Made by a program: the position numbers and the translations under genes
IMG/VR virus record: IMGVR_UViG_3300017917_001151
Coordinates: 1 to 64,000 of that record
Reading direction: 5' to 3' (one strand)
DNA: 64,000 nt
DNA from: a virus
Notes under the pieces: model-generated
Told to the model about the DNA's origin: nothing
The model's input: the letters and a program-made list of their open reading frames with translations, nothing else
The model's database searches: none
In this document: one piece after another, positions 50,845-59,475 of the stretch
Numbering within the stretch: position 1 is the first letter of the stretch
How the letters are laid out: the number at the start of each line of letters is the position of its first letter

Positions 50845-51672
50845 ATAGTTAAATGTTGCTCGGTGAACTAGTCTAGAAGACATTTTTGAAAATGCTAGCC
50901 TTCTATGGACACCTAGCCATTGATCGCTAATTGATACATCGCCATCTTCCCAATCGTGGCGATAACAATATTTTTCCTGTGTGATAAACTTAAACAAAGG
51001 AATCGCGATTTCTAAACTTTCTTCTCTAGACATTCCTACAAATCGTTCAAACTGATCTATACTCAGATGTATCCCAACTTTTCCGATATGATTTTTATAA
51101 ACTAACGGAACCGGTTTGTCCTCATAAACAGTTCTGTTATCGAAACTTTCTTGAGATCGCATAACACTATGATTTACTCCGCCGTAAAATATACCTTGTA
51201 GATTATTAATTTTTTCTTTTGTAGAAGAATCTAAATCATTATAGGCCAACACAGTATTATTCCATTCAGTTATAGATCCGCTAGTTCCTTGAACAGCATA
51301 CAAATATGCTATGCTAGATTTTCCTCTAACATGAGGTGATTCGTTGTGCCAAAGTCCTTCTTCGTCGTGCCCGGCTACTCCCGGTTCTCCGGTTTCATTT
51401 TTTTCTCCGGTGACTCTTTGTATGTAACCTTCTTGATCTAGATTAAAACGTTTTGATAGAGGATGATTTGGTTCATATAATTTATGTGGATCGGGCCACA
51501 TCTTTATAAATTTTATTTCATCTTCTATACTAAGATTTTGATTCTTTATTTTTACACAGGTATAATTTGCACAAAGGTTAGATAAGAGTTCGATGTCTGC
51601 AGGAGTGGCAGCTTTTACGTCAAAGTCTTCTACAATCACAGTCCATCCGTTGTTGTGTAATTTATATTTCAT
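50839..51672 (-). CDS. TauD/TfdA-like 2-oxoglutarate dioxygenase
   Basis: A 277-residue protein with TauD-type ligands: His109-x-Glu111 (LWHNES; Glu instead of the common Asp), distal His256 and 2OG Arg267 (GVHRRLAF...SRLVHRATF). HHNES/WHxD variants with Glu are known in the family. TauD enzymes hydroxylate small molecules such as taurine or amino-acid derivatives. It ends a minus-strand operon of three smaller cupin-type genes. Confidence 0.82.
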   Translation of the reverse strand: MKYKLHNNGWTVIVEDFDVKAATPADIELLSNLCANYTCVKIKNQNLSIEDEIKFIKMWPDPHKLYEPNHPLSKRFNLDQEGYIQRVTGEKNETGEPGVAGHDEEGLWHNESPHVRGKSSIAYLYAVQGTSGSITEWNNTVLAYNDLDSSTKEKINNLQGIFYGGVNHSVMRSQESFDNRTVYEDKPVPLVYKNHIGKVGIHLSIDQFERFVGMSREESLEIAIPLFKFITQEKYCYRHDWEDGDVSISDQWLGVHRRLAFSKMSSRLVHRATFNYL

Positions 51673-52189
51673 CGTAGTAGGTAATTTGTAATGTATATCG
51701 TATATTGTTTGAAGTATTAATTACTCCGTGAACGCACATAGGGTCTGACCATTCATATACGTCTCCGGCTTTATAACCAGTAAGCATTGTGTTATCGTAG
51801 ACAAATATGTGACCCGGTTCCCAGTCTTGTAAAAATAAAGAATACCTTACAGGATTGTTTACTTCAATTAAATGAGGATCTATGTGCATGGCCTGTTGTT
51901 CACCGGGAAGAAGTTTAACAAACCACCATGCTGTAACTTTTCTAGTTTTGGGAAGTACAGGAAGTGTAACTTCGAATCCCTGCATATCTTTACTCTTAGG
52001 ATTGAACTGATGAAATACCGGACCATTATTTGAATACACAGGTCTTGCACGTTCTTTGTATTCTTCTAATAAAGGATGACCAGTCCAGCGTTCTGGTTGC
52101 CACACAGGAACCTGATCCCCATCATTTAAACTTAAATGATTTAATATTTCAGGAGTAATCCAAGAACGGTAGTTACCTATGTAATCCAT
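51662..52189 (-). CDS. Cupin-type 2OG-oxygenase-like protein (GHIFxY family)
   Basis: A 175-residue protein. His102-x-Asp104-Pro-His106 (MHIDPH), the signature strand LQDWEPGHIFVYDN, YKAGDVYEW, distal His154 (CVHGVINTS) and Arg164. The spacing fits a full Fe(II)/2OG site. It is one of four close relatives in the window, with the 188-, 123- and 171-residue proteins. The stop codon overlaps the TauD-like start. The substrate is unknown. Confidence 0.72.
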   Translation of the reverse strand: MDYIGNYRSWITPEILNHLSLNDGDQVPVWQPERWTGHPLLEEYKERARPVYSNNGPVFHQFNPKSKDMQGFEVTLPVLPKTRKVTAWWFVKLLPGEQQAMHIDPHLIEVNNPVRYSLFLQDWEPGHIFVYDNTMLTGYKAGDVYEWSDPMCVHGVINTSNNIRYTLQITYYDEI

Positions 52190-52755
52190 TAATATCCTGC
52201 TTCCTTATTAGGAACTAAAAATTCACCGTCGATCTTATCTTGCATTGAGATTTGTAATGAATAACGTATCACATGACTAGTATTAATAACAGCATGTTCC
52301 ATCAACGGACTATCCCATTCGAAGAGATCACCTGCCTTATAATCAGAAATAGTTTTGTTATTGTAGATAAAAATATGTCCTGGTTGCCAATCTTGTAGGA
52401 ACATTGTATATCTGACAGGTCTTATAGAAGTATACAGATGTGGATCTTGATGGACTGTTTGATATTGCCCAGGTTTTAATTTAACAATCCACCAGAAAAT
52501 TTCATTTCGAGTTTCTGGAAGCTCTGGTAAATCAATAGGATCATCTCTAAAAGGATCTGAAACTCTAAAGTATTGTTGAAAAGTATTGTCTTTGTGTTTT
52601 TCGTAGACTTTAATTTTTTCAATGTACTGACTTAGTGCAGGATGGCCTTCCCAGCGACCTGCGCTGTGTAATTTTGTAACTCCCGATTCGTCATGCTCCA
52701 TCCTTGATAGTAGGTCAGGAGTAAACCACCAGCTATAATTTCCTTTAAATTTCAT
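52189..52755 (-). CDS. Cupin-type 2OG-oxygenase-like protein (GHIFxY family)
   Basis: A 188-residue close relative of the preceding protein: His102-x-Asp104-Pro-His106 (VHQDPH), LQDWQPGHIFIYNN, YKAGDLFEW, His154 (MEHAVINTS) and Arg164. All putative ligands are at the same residue numbers as in the neighbour, which points to recent tandem duplication. It shares its stop base with the next gene and overlaps the shorter copy upstream by 4 nt. Confidence 0.72.
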   Translation of the reverse strand: MKFKGNYSWWFTPDLLSRMEHDESGVTKLHSAGRWEGHPALSQYIEKIKVYEKHKDNTFQQYFRVSDPFRDDPIDLPELPETRNEIFWWIVKLKPGQYQTVHQDPHLYTSIRPVRYTMFLQDWQPGHIFIYNNKTISDYKAGDLFEWDSPLMEHAVINTSHVIRYSLQISMQDKIDGEFLVPNKEAGY

Positions 52756-53123
52756 AGTTGATCACCGTCGCATAGTCTAATTTCTAACATACTGGAAGTT
52801 GTATATCCTATGTTAGCACAACTGTAAATTACTTCAGGATCTTTATCTAGTTCGTAAAGATCTCCCGCTTTGTAATCAGCAAGCATAGAACTATTATAGG
52901 TAAAGATGTGTCCAATCTCCCAGTCAGTTAAAAACATAATATACTTTACAGGATTTGGCGAGTTGGAAATAAAAGAATCTTTATGTGTAAGTTCGTATCT
53001 GCCTGGCTCAAATGTGCTAATGACCCAAGAAGAACTTTGTCGAGTTTCGGGTAACGGGGGTAATTCTATATCGTTAACATCATCTTTTGGAATTAAATCT
53101 TTATAATTTCCAATATATTTCAT
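52752..53123 (-). CDS. Truncated cupin-type paralogue with changed active-site residues
   Basis: A 123-residue paralogue lacking about 55 N-terminal residues of its neighbours. The first ligands remain as His47-x-Asp49 (THKDSF), as do TDWEIGHIFTYNSS and YKAGDLYEL. When aligned, the distal His is replaced by Tyr100 and the 2OG-binding Arg by Ser110 (EVIYSCANIGYTTSSMLEI). It is therefore probably not a normal 2OG oxygenase and may be a binding partner or regulator. Confidence 0.65.
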   Translation of the reverse strand: MKYIGNYKDLIPKDDVNDIELPPLPETRQSSSWVISTFEPGRYELTHKDSFISNSPNPVKYIMFLTDWEIGHIFTYNSSMLADYKAGDLYELDKDPEVIYSCANIGYTTSSMLEIRLCDGDQL

Positions 53124-53150
53124 GATTAAGGTATCCTATTATCTACTTCA

Positions 53151-53160
53151 TAAATATTTA
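53151..53160. promoter_or_regulatory. Overlapping bidirectional late promoter (CATAAATATTTAACG)
   Basis: The two TAAATA motifs overlap: plus 53151-53156, minus 53160-53155. The minus transcript would have a leader of about 26 nt with AGGATA before the ATG at 53123; the plus transcript a leader of about 36 nt before the ATG at 53198. Confidence 0.55.
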
Positions 53161-53197
53161 ACGTAGATATAATAAGGGATATGGTAAAGTGGAATCG

Positions 53198-53743
53198 ATG
53201 TTTTATAAACTAAACATAGAAATAGATATTCAAAAAGCTCAAGACTATTACCGAATATTAGAAGAACAACATCAAGATAAAAAATGGACCTCCCCACTCG
53301 GCGATAAAACTATCTACGGTTGGTCTCTACATATCATGAACGGAGAGAGTGGACCTTTTGGTTTTTATGATATGGAAACTGAACCCCTCGGAGTTGAAAA
53401 CTATTATAGGTCTGAACTCTGCTTCGGGTGGGCAGAAGAAATATTAAATTTATTTCCTTATGGTTACAGAGCAGGCCTTGGTGTTAGCCCTGCAGGTACC
53501 GTAGTTCCTCCGCATGTTGACTTCAACTGGGCAGATATGATGAGATTACATATTCCTATCCACACCAACGAAAAATATATCTGGCATACTCATGAACCAG
53601 ATTTACATATGGAACTCGGCAGTGTGTATCTAGTTGATACATCTAATGTACACTCGACTACCAACGGCGGCGATACAGCGAGAGTACATTTAGGTATGAA
53701 CATACCTAGAAAAAACTTCGACGATATTAAGAAGTTCTTATAG
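53198..53743 (+). CDS. Aspartyl/asparaginyl beta-hydroxylase-like Fe(II) oxygenase
   Basis: A 181-residue protein from the ATG at 53198; an in-frame GTG at 53189 would add three residues. His106-x-Asp108 (PPHVDFNWAD), RLHIPIH, ELGSVYLVD, His152 (NVHSTTNGG) and Arg162 give the complete Asp/Asn hydroxylase-type site. The N-terminal LNIEIDIQKAQDYYRILEEQ resembles that of the 193-residue protein on the other strand, so the two are paralogues. It ends in a 17-nt convergent overlap. Confidence 0.77.
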   Translation: MFYKLNIEIDIQKAQDYYRILEEQHQDKKWTSPLGDKTIYGWSLHIMNGESGPFGFYDMETEPLGVENYYRSELCFGWAEEILNLFPYGYRAGLGVSPAGTVVPPHVDFNWADMMRLHIPIHTNEKYIWHTHEPDLHMELGSVYLVDTSNVHSTTNGGDTARVHLGMNIPRKNFDDIKKFL

Positions 53744-54242
53744 TATAAGTGGAAAAATGAAAAGTTAGCCTAGTAGTATTTCCGATATTACAGGCACAGT
53801 GAATTGCCTGAGGATCTGGATAACAATAGATATCGCCTTTCTTATAATTTACTAGGGTTTGATCTTCGTACATAAAAATATGTCCTGGCTCCCAATCTTG
53901 TAATGCCATCCAGTAACGTTTAACATCATAAAACTCCGGATCATAAGTATGTGGATCTCTATGAATAGGCATAAAGTTTCCAGGTTTCATTTTAATAAAC
54001 CACCACATATGATCTTTGTCGTTATCAAACGGCAGTTCTAACGATAGAGGAAATGAATCATTATCGTTTGTATAATGATACCAATAGACCTGACTAAGGT
54101 CGTAGCCATGTTCTTTGGCTTTTCTAAATTCTTCTGAATCAGGATTATGACCACCACCCGGTCTAGGTATGCCAGGATTGTTTAATACATATTCAAGATA
54201 CTCGTCTTTGATCCAGTCTGCAAAGTTCCCAACGTACATCAT
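53727..54242 (-). CDS. Cupin-type 2OG-oxygenase-like protein (GHIFxY family)
   Basis: A 171-residue member of the same family as the three genes at 51.7-53.1 kb: His94-x-Asp96-Pro-His98 (IHRDPH), LQDWEPGHIFMYED, YKKGDIYCY, His148 (AIHCACNIG) and Arg158, so the site is complete. The gene lies beyond an opposite-strand oxygenase gene, which shows that the family has been dispersed as well as tandemly copied. It shares one base with the gene upstream. Confidence 0.72.
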   Translation of the reverse strand: MMYVGNFADWIKDEYLEYVLNNPGIPRPGGGHNPDSEEFRKAKEHGYDLSQVYWYHYTNDNDSFPLSLELPFDNDKDHMWWFIKMKPGNFMPIHRDPHTYDPEFYDVKRYWMALQDWEPGHIFMYEDQTLVNYKKGDIYCYPDPQAIHCACNIGNTTRLTFHFSTYTIRTS

Positions 54243-54823
54243 TATTTTATTCTTCCTGTAATCTTTTTTGTAAGTTCAAAATCTGATCTTCTGATATCAA
54301 ACACCATGCCAACACCGTCTTCACTGCCTTCATTTATAAATTCATGTTCTTCGCCGATGTCGATTATATAAACATTTCCGGGCTGTAAGTCTGCTACACC
54401 TTCTTTAGTGATCCATTTGATAGTAGGATTGTTTATGAAAGGTATCCATCCTCTCATAGCATCTCTTTCTTCGTTAGAATCAGCATGAGGAGGTGCATAT
54501 ACTCCGGGCGGTGTGACTCCAACAGCAAATCGATATGCCATAGGAAACAGGTCCATTAACGCTCTTCCGAAACCAAACGCTGCATCTGTATCGTGATAGT
54601 TTTCTTTGCCCATTAATTCAACACTTCTATATAGACCGTATGGCTTTTTAGGATCTTCGCTTTTCGGAATAGATAAAGACCAACCGTAAATGTCTTTGAT
54701 AGTTTCAAAAGCAGGTTGATCCGGCATGTTCCATTTAAGATAGGGACATGTTTTTTCTACTTCTCTGTAATATCTAATTCCGTCCTCTGGATCAAATGTA
54801 ACATCTAACTTAGTAACTATCAT
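54242..54823 (-). CDS. Aspartyl beta-hydroxylase-like oxygenase with altered 2OG site
   Basis: A 193-residue protein: His113-x-Asp115 (PPHADSNEER), distal His160 (GEEHEFINEG), PGNVYIIDIG. The residue 10 after the distal His, which is Arg in the paralogues at 47.2, 49.1, 53.2 and 54.8 kb, is Gly170 here, so 2-oxoglutarate may be bound differently. The N-terminus aligns with the 181-residue paralogue. It overlaps the next gene upstream by 4 nt. Confidence 0.7.
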   Translation of the reverse strand: MIVTKLDVTFDPEDGIRYYREVEKTCPYLKWNMPDQPAFETIKDIYGWSLSIPKSEDPKKPYGLYRSVELMGKENYHDTDAAFGFGRALMDLFPMAYRFAVGVTPPGVYAPPHADSNEERDAMRGWIPFINNPTIKWITKEGVADLQPGNVYIIDIGEEHEFINEGSEDGVGMVFDIRRSDFELTKKITGRIK

Positions 54824-55443
54824 AATAAATCCTTATAGTCAAATAGTTCTTCTGGTGTATCGTAAATTTTCTTTTCTTCTTTTAATCTAACAATAAACAC
54901 CATACGAGTATTTGGTCCGTAGTTCACAGAAGTATGATATATGTCTGATTTAATAAAAGTTATTTTATCAATTGTTGTAGAACCTATAGGTTCTAAATTT
55001 AATTCTGGATTGGCAAATGAAACCCAAAAATTATAAGGCGGCTCTGGACGAATTCTATTAACAATTATTTCGTTATCGTCAGATACATCTTCATTTCTAA
55101 ACCAATAATTAGTTGTTTCTTGAGTATTAGCTATAGGAATAACTATTACCCATTGGTTAGCAATCATCCTATCTTCCGGTACCTTACCGTTATCTTTTTT
55201 AAGACCGTCGATGTGAGTCATTAGACTTTTATTTCCGGGCAAAAAACATGAACTTGTTTCTACTACTTCAGTAAGGCATCTCGAAAAAACAAAATCATGC
55301 AAGGTTGGAAAATTAGAATAGTCCATTTGCACGAAATATTCTTCTTCTGCATCCGGCCTAAGGATAGAATTTTTATCAATATATTCTAATACTTCTCGTT
55401 GTATTTGTTCGAGCTGAGGAACGTTTATTTTTTGATAAAGCAT
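54820..55443 (-). CDS. Fe(II)/2OG oxygenase-like protein
   Basis: A 207-residue protein: His77-x-Asp79 (LMTHIDG), QWVIVIPI, distal His170 (DIYHTSVNYG) and Arg180, which is the canonical 10-residue spacing. The fold resembles the beta-hydroxylase-type proteins nearby, though sequence outside the motif differs. It is part of a five-gene minus-strand operon reaching from the rSAM gene at 57.8 kb. Start and stop codons overlap those of its neighbours. Confidence 0.72.
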   Translation of the reverse strand: MLYQKINVPQLEQIQREVLEYIDKNSILRPDAEEEYFVQMDYSNFPTLHDFVFSRCLTEVVETSSCFLPGNKSLMTHIDGLKKDNGKVPEDRMIANQWVIVIPIANTQETTNYWFRNEDVSDDNEIIVNRIRPEPPYNFWVSFANPELNLEPIGSTTIDKITFIKSDIYHTSVNYGPNTRMVFIVRLKEEKKIYDTPEELFDYKDLL

Positions 55444-56246
55444 TAGTATGTGTCCAAGTGATCTATGCCTAACTTTTTACGGAAATCTTCTGTAAATTTT
55501 CCATCAATGCGTAGACTGTAACTTTGTTCCATGATACGTTCTCCACCATGCCAGTCTACATCATTCCACCATGCAGCTCGTGTATTGAGATATGTTTTGT
55601 TTTTTGTTTCGGGATCCCACAGATAGAATGCTTTCTTAGTGTTAGGACGTATGTGTATAAATTCGTTGCGATGAGGCGTAACAACATTAACACCATTCTT
55701 GGCATCTAAGTCTCGGTGTTCGAAAGGAATACCGTCTGCCTCGCAATGAAAGAATATAACACGGCCGATGTCTACAAAGATAGTACCTACTAGACTTTCA
55801 ACCCACTTAACGACATTAGGAAAGTACTCCGCTTCGGGTGTAAGTTTACGTGGTGCAGTTCGATCATCCCACGAACCTTCTTCCCATAGGTAATAATAAA
55901 TGTATGGATCATAAGACCCCATAGCCATCTTTAGATAGCGTGTAAAGACATTGCGTTCTTGAAAGTTCTTAAAGTCTTTAGGCATAAGTTTCATGCCTGC
56001 TTCCTTTATAGGATCGCTGTCGGGCAGTGCCATGAACTCCTGCATGGCTTCGTAGATGGGCTTCCAGTGTACACGATAACTCATATCGTCGAAGGTAAAT
56101 CCAGGAGCCATCCAAGTGCCTTCTTTGGCATGCTGTCTAGCTAATGCAAAACCTGTAAGGATTTCCGGCTGCATTTTTTCAAAGGCAGACATGTCAATAT
56201 ACGGTTCCATGTCTATATATGTGTTGCCGTTAATTCCCTTAATCAT
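55443..56246 (-). CDS. Fe(II)/2OG oxygenase-like protein (divergent)
   Basis: A 267-residue protein. The probable metal site is His177-x-Asp179 (PFEHRDLD) with distal His233 (VDWHGGER) and Arg246 (YSLRIDGKF). Its N-terminal 150 residues are unlike the other oxygenases here. The motif order is right but spacing is wider (13 residues from His to Arg), so the family assignment is probable, not certain. It overlaps the downstream and upstream genes by 1-8 nt. Confidence 0.65.
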   Translation of the reverse strand: MIKGINGNTYIDMEPYIDMSAFEKMQPEILTGFALARQHAKEGTWMAPGFTFDDMSYRVHWKPIYEAMQEFMALPDSDPIKEAGMKLMPKDFKNFQERNVFTRYLKMAMGSYDPYIYYYLWEEGSWDDRTAPRKLTPEAEYFPNVVKWVESLVGTIFVDIGRVIFFHCEADGIPFEHRDLDAKNGVNVVTPHRNEFIHIRPNTKKAFYLWDPETKNKTYLNTRAAWWNDVDWHGGERIMEQSYSLRIDGKFTEDFRKKLGIDHLDTY

Positions 56247-57795
56247 TATTTTTCCTATCTTCTAACATTTTTATAAGTCTTGGGTAATAATCTAATTCAA
56301 CAATTTCATAAACTACTTGCTCAGGTATGTATGATTCTAGATTAAATTTAGTTCTCAATCTTGAAACCTGGAATCCCATAACTTTCATAAAATGTCCTAG
56401 GTATTGAGGTCCAAATATTTTCTTTTGTATTTCTACAATTTTTTCGTGATACTCAACTGCTAGCCTTTCTGCTTGATTCCTATCACGGATATCTCCAGTA
56501 TCTTTTTCAGTTTTCTCCCATAGGCCACCGTGAAAATCGATATGCTCGTCTGATAGCTCCTCGCTGGAAAATTTATATCCAAAATCGCTAATTCTATTAT
56601 CCATATCTGATACGAATATTCTATATGGATCGTGTTTTCTATTTTCTAATGACAAAAATAAAGGATTGATATTTGCGAAGTCTATGTAGTTGTGTCCTTC
56701 TTCTTCGTACCAAGAAATAAAGTTCTCAAAAGATTCAGTTGTATCGTTAGGTAGACCTACAATTAAATTTGCCACTACCATAACATCTTTGCCCCAACAT
56801 TCTTTAGCGATTTTCAAAGCCTGAATCTTTCGATCTCTCGACCCGCCTTTTTTAATAATTTTAGCTGTTTCTGGGTTCCATGTTTCTAATCCGTACATCA
56901 CATACTTAACACCAATCTTTTTCAATAGAGGCGCCATTTCAGGGTGGGCACCTATTAGATCGATTCTTGTATACGCAGCGAAATCGGGTTGGAAAGGAAG
57001 TTTCTCTATAACTTCGCTGAGTAGTTGAAGTTTATATACACTGTCATTAAAGGTATCGTCAACAATGAAGTAGGTAGTTACTCCCCATTTTTCATAATTA
57101 GACAACAGTTCATTATAAACAACTTCTTGATATTTTAGATAATCTATTGTTTTAGATCCTATCATAGGAAATGAACAAAATGCGCACTTAAAAATACAGC
57201 CTCTAGCGAATTCAACTGACAGTAATTCCTCAGCGTGTATTAAATCGTATTCAGTATATTCAATAGAAGAAGCATTAAAGTTAAAGTCCTTGGCCTTAAC
57301 ATCATGACTAATGATTCTAGGCAGGTTAAAGAAAGGTATAGACATACTGTCTAAGTAAGTTTCAATTTGACCTTCACTATAGCCAATAAAAATGTTGTCA
57401 ATTGATTCCTGATCTATATACTTGTGCGCAGTAAATCCACCTAAGATTATTTTTACATTAGGATTTATTGATTTAATATAATCTGCGAAGGGTTTTACGT
57501 TTTTATTTTTAAAATTAATGCTGACTGATTTTTCTTTCCAGTCGTCCGTATCAGGAAATATATCTACCTGAGAATCAAACCAGTTGGCACTAAAACCAAC
57601 AATTAAGGTTTCTTGGTCTACAGACAAATCGATAATGTTTTTAAACTTTTCCCAGTTCAGTGCAAACGAATAATTTACAACTAGTGTTTCATAGCCTTTA
57701 TTTCTGATGGCCGAAGCAATACTGTATGTTCCGGCAGATCGTGTAAAGCCGAACCTTACTTCCGAGTCGCTGAATAAAATAACTTTAAATGTCAT
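56239..57795 (-). CDS. Radical SAM enzyme with B12-binding-like N-terminal domain (COG1032-like)
   Basis: A 518-residue relative of the 516- and 491-residue proteins. The N-terminal Rossmann-like domain (ILFSDSEVRFGFTRSAGTYS, IILGGFTAH) lacks a DxHxxG motif. The core has Cys200-x3-Cys204-x2-Cys207 (RGCIFKCAFCSFPMIG), VDDTFND and NLIVGLPNDT. All three share the CxFPxxG that follows the third Cys. It overlaps the zinc-ribbon rSAM gene upstream by 11 nt. Confidence 0.85.
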   Translation of the reverse strand: MTFKVILFSDSEVRFGFTRSAGTYSIASAIRNKGYETLVVNYSFALNWEKFKNIIDLSVDQETLIVGFSANWFDSQVDIFPDTDDWKEKSVSINFKNKNVKPFADYIKSINPNVKIILGGFTAHKYIDQESIDNIFIGYSEGQIETYLDSMSIPFFNLPRIISHDVKAKDFNFNASSIEYTEYDLIHAEELLSVEFARGCIFKCAFCSFPMIGSKTIDYLKYQEVVYNELLSNYEKWGVTTYFIVDDTFNDSVYKLQLLSEVIEKLPFQPDFAAYTRIDLIGAHPEMAPLLKKIGVKYVMYGLETWNPETAKIIKKGGSRDRKIQALKIAKECWGKDVMVVANLIVGLPNDTTESFENFISWYEEEGHNYIDFANINPLFLSLENRKHDPYRIFVSDMDNRISDFGYKFSSEELSDEHIDFHGGLWEKTEKDTGDIRDRNQAERLAVEYHEKIVEIQKKIFGPQYLGHFMKVMGFQVSRLRTKFNLESYIPEQVVYEIVELDYYPRLIKMLEDRKNND

Positions 57796-58855
57796 CTTTT
57801 CTGTGTCCGTAGTTGTCTATATATTCTTGAGGAATAGTATCCCATAAATTTAAACCTTTATTCACTGCACAATCTCGAAGTATAACTTGGTGTACTAACG
57901 GAGATCTTGGTTTTCCTGGTAGTATATCAGCCATGGCTTCGGTCTGAACTTCTAGTAAGTCCAATGTTTTAGCATCAGGCCACTGAATTATTTTAACAAG
58001 GATTCCGTTAATTGTCATTGGATAGTGTGCCCTATTGCCGGTGTAGGGATCAAATCCCACCTGCCATTTATTTTTTTCAGCAATACGGTTAGCTTCCTTC
58101 ACTAGATCAGATAAAAAGATTTTCGGACCTCCTGGATAACGACCAATGTCTGCTCCGCATCTTACTCTATATTGTTCACATATACCTGTACCGAATTGTT
58201 GTATTTCTTCTAAGCAATATTCCATCTGATCTAATGTTTCTAATGTATAACTAACATTCTTAATACGAAGACCAACGTCTTGCATATTCTTAATGCCTTC
58301 CATCTGCTTCATACGAACAGTGCGTCCTTGGTAATCGGGGTGGTTAAGGCCGATAGTCCACATGACATTTTTTAAGTCTTTAAACTGTTCTACATATTCT
58401 CTTTCGGATAATCTAACTCCGTTGGTTAGAATCATGATGCCACGAGGCTTACCGGGCAATGCTTGTATTGCTTTAATAAACTCAGGAAGGTCTTTTCTTA
58501 CAGTCGGCTCTGCTCCACACAGGGCTACAGGAAAACCGTCATCTGGCCAACTTTTAATAATGTTTAAAAAATAATCTATAGGCTTATCTTTGCTCATATT
58601 GTCCGGTTCTTGATAGCAGTTTGGACAATTTAAATTGCAACGATTGGTGATATCAATGAGATAACTTTGTAGTGCTTCTCTCGGATAGTTATAATTTAAA
58701 TAAAAGTCTGCATCTGGTTCAACTAGATGTTCACTGTATCCGTGATGTTTGCAGGTTTTACCTAACCAAATTTGACCGTCGCGGTGAAACCTTGTAGCAG
58801 GTACATGCCTGTAACAATTCTCACATACTGATAATGTGTCTTCTAGTTTAATCAT
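57785..58855 (-). CDS. Radical SAM enzyme with N-terminal zinc-ribbon-like domain
   Basis: A 356-residue protein. Cys11-x2-Cys14 and Cys35-x2-His-His (CENC...TCKHHG) form a probable zinc or rubredoxin-like site, as in the MJ0619/tetraether-synthase type of rSAM protein. The core has Cys73-x3-Cys77-x2-Cys80 (CNLNCPNC); GGEP is changed to LCGAEPTV. The C-terminus ends ILPGKPRSPLVHQVILRDCA, also found in two paralogues. The family link to lipid or other C-C bond chemistry is only by analogy. Confidence 0.83.
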   Translation of the reverse strand: MIKLEDTLSVCENCYRHVPATRFHRDGQIWLGKTCKHHGYSEHLVEPDADFYLNYNYPREALQSYLIDITNRCNLNCPNCYQEPDNMSKDKPIDYFLNIIKSWPDDGFPVALCGAEPTVRKDLPEFIKAIQALPGKPRGIMILTNGVRLSEREYVEQFKDLKNVMWTIGLNHPDYQGRTVRMKQMEGIKNMQDVGLRIKNVSYTLETLDQMEYCLEEIQQFGTGICEQYRVRCGADIGRYPGGPKIFLSDLVKEANRIAEKNKWQVGFDPYTGNRAHYPMTINGILVKIIQWPDAKTLDLLEVQTEAMADILPGKPRSPLVHQVILRDCAVNKGLNLWDTIPQEYIDNYGHRKDDI

Positions 58856-58871
58856 GTGGGTTCAAAAAATT

Positions 58872-58885
58872 CATAAATATTTATG
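58872..58885. promoter_or_regulatory. Perfectly palindromic bidirectional late promoter
   Basis: CATAAATATTTATG is a 14-bp perfect palindrome, so both strands read CATAAATA from the same bases (plus TAAATA 58874-58879, minus 58883-58878). The plus gene has an AAGGAG site and a leader of about 27 nt; the minus gene has a leader of about 17 nt without a ribosome site. Confidence 0.6.
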
Positions 58886-58911
58886 GTATAAAATATACTA
58901 AAGGAGCCTTT

Positions 58912-59475
58912 ATGAAAGTTGCTATAACAGGACATACCAGTGGTATTGGTTTGTCATTAGCTGAAAAGTTTTTAGAAAATAAATGTGAAGTTGTTGGATT
59001 TAGCCGATCTAACGGATTTGATATTGGAAACGAGGCTCACAGAATGGAAATTCTTAACAAGATAGATGACTGTGATGCATTTATCAATAATGCCTTCCAC
59101 GATGACGGACAATTAAAACTGTTAGAAGGTGTTATGAAAAGATGGGAAGGAGCCAATAAACACGTTGTTAACATCTCGAGCGTTATTGTTTTGATGCCCG
59201 AAAACAATTTTGTGCAATGGCCAAAGGTTCACAGTTATAGATCTGCGAAGTTAAATCTAAATAATTTTGCAAGAAATTATAAGGGTAGTGTTAGATTACT
59301 CAATGTTCTTCCCGGAATTGTAAAAACAAATTTTTATTTAATAGATGAGAATCCAGAAGCAATGGTTAATGCTATGGATGTGTCTTTTGTTACAGATAAA
59401 ATTATAAACGTTTTTTTCAATGAGGGTTATGCAACAAAACAGATCGTGATTTCAAAAGCAACTCAAGGATTATGA
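58912..59475 (+). CDS. Short-chain dehydrogenase/reductase
   Basis: A 187-residue SDR. The N-terminal cofactor motif TGHTSGIG (6-13), NNA-like INNAFHD (about 58-64) and catalytic Ser90, Tyr109-x3-Lys113 (SYRSAK) are present. It is shorter than the classical 250 residues, with a reduced C-terminal substrate loop. NAD(P)-dependent oxidation or reduction of a pathway intermediate is inferred. A good ribosome site (AAGGAG) precedes the ATG. It overlaps the following rSAM gene by 4 nt. Confidence 0.88.
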   Translation: MKVAITGHTSGIGLSLAEKFLENKCEVVGFSRSNGFDIGNEAHRMEILNKIDDCDAFINNAFHDDGQLKLLEGVMKRWEGANKHVVNISSVIVLMPENNFVQWPKVHSYRSAKLNLNNFARNYKGSVRLLNVLPGIVKTNFYLIDENPEAMVNAMDVSFVTDKIINVFFNEGYATKQIVISKATQGL

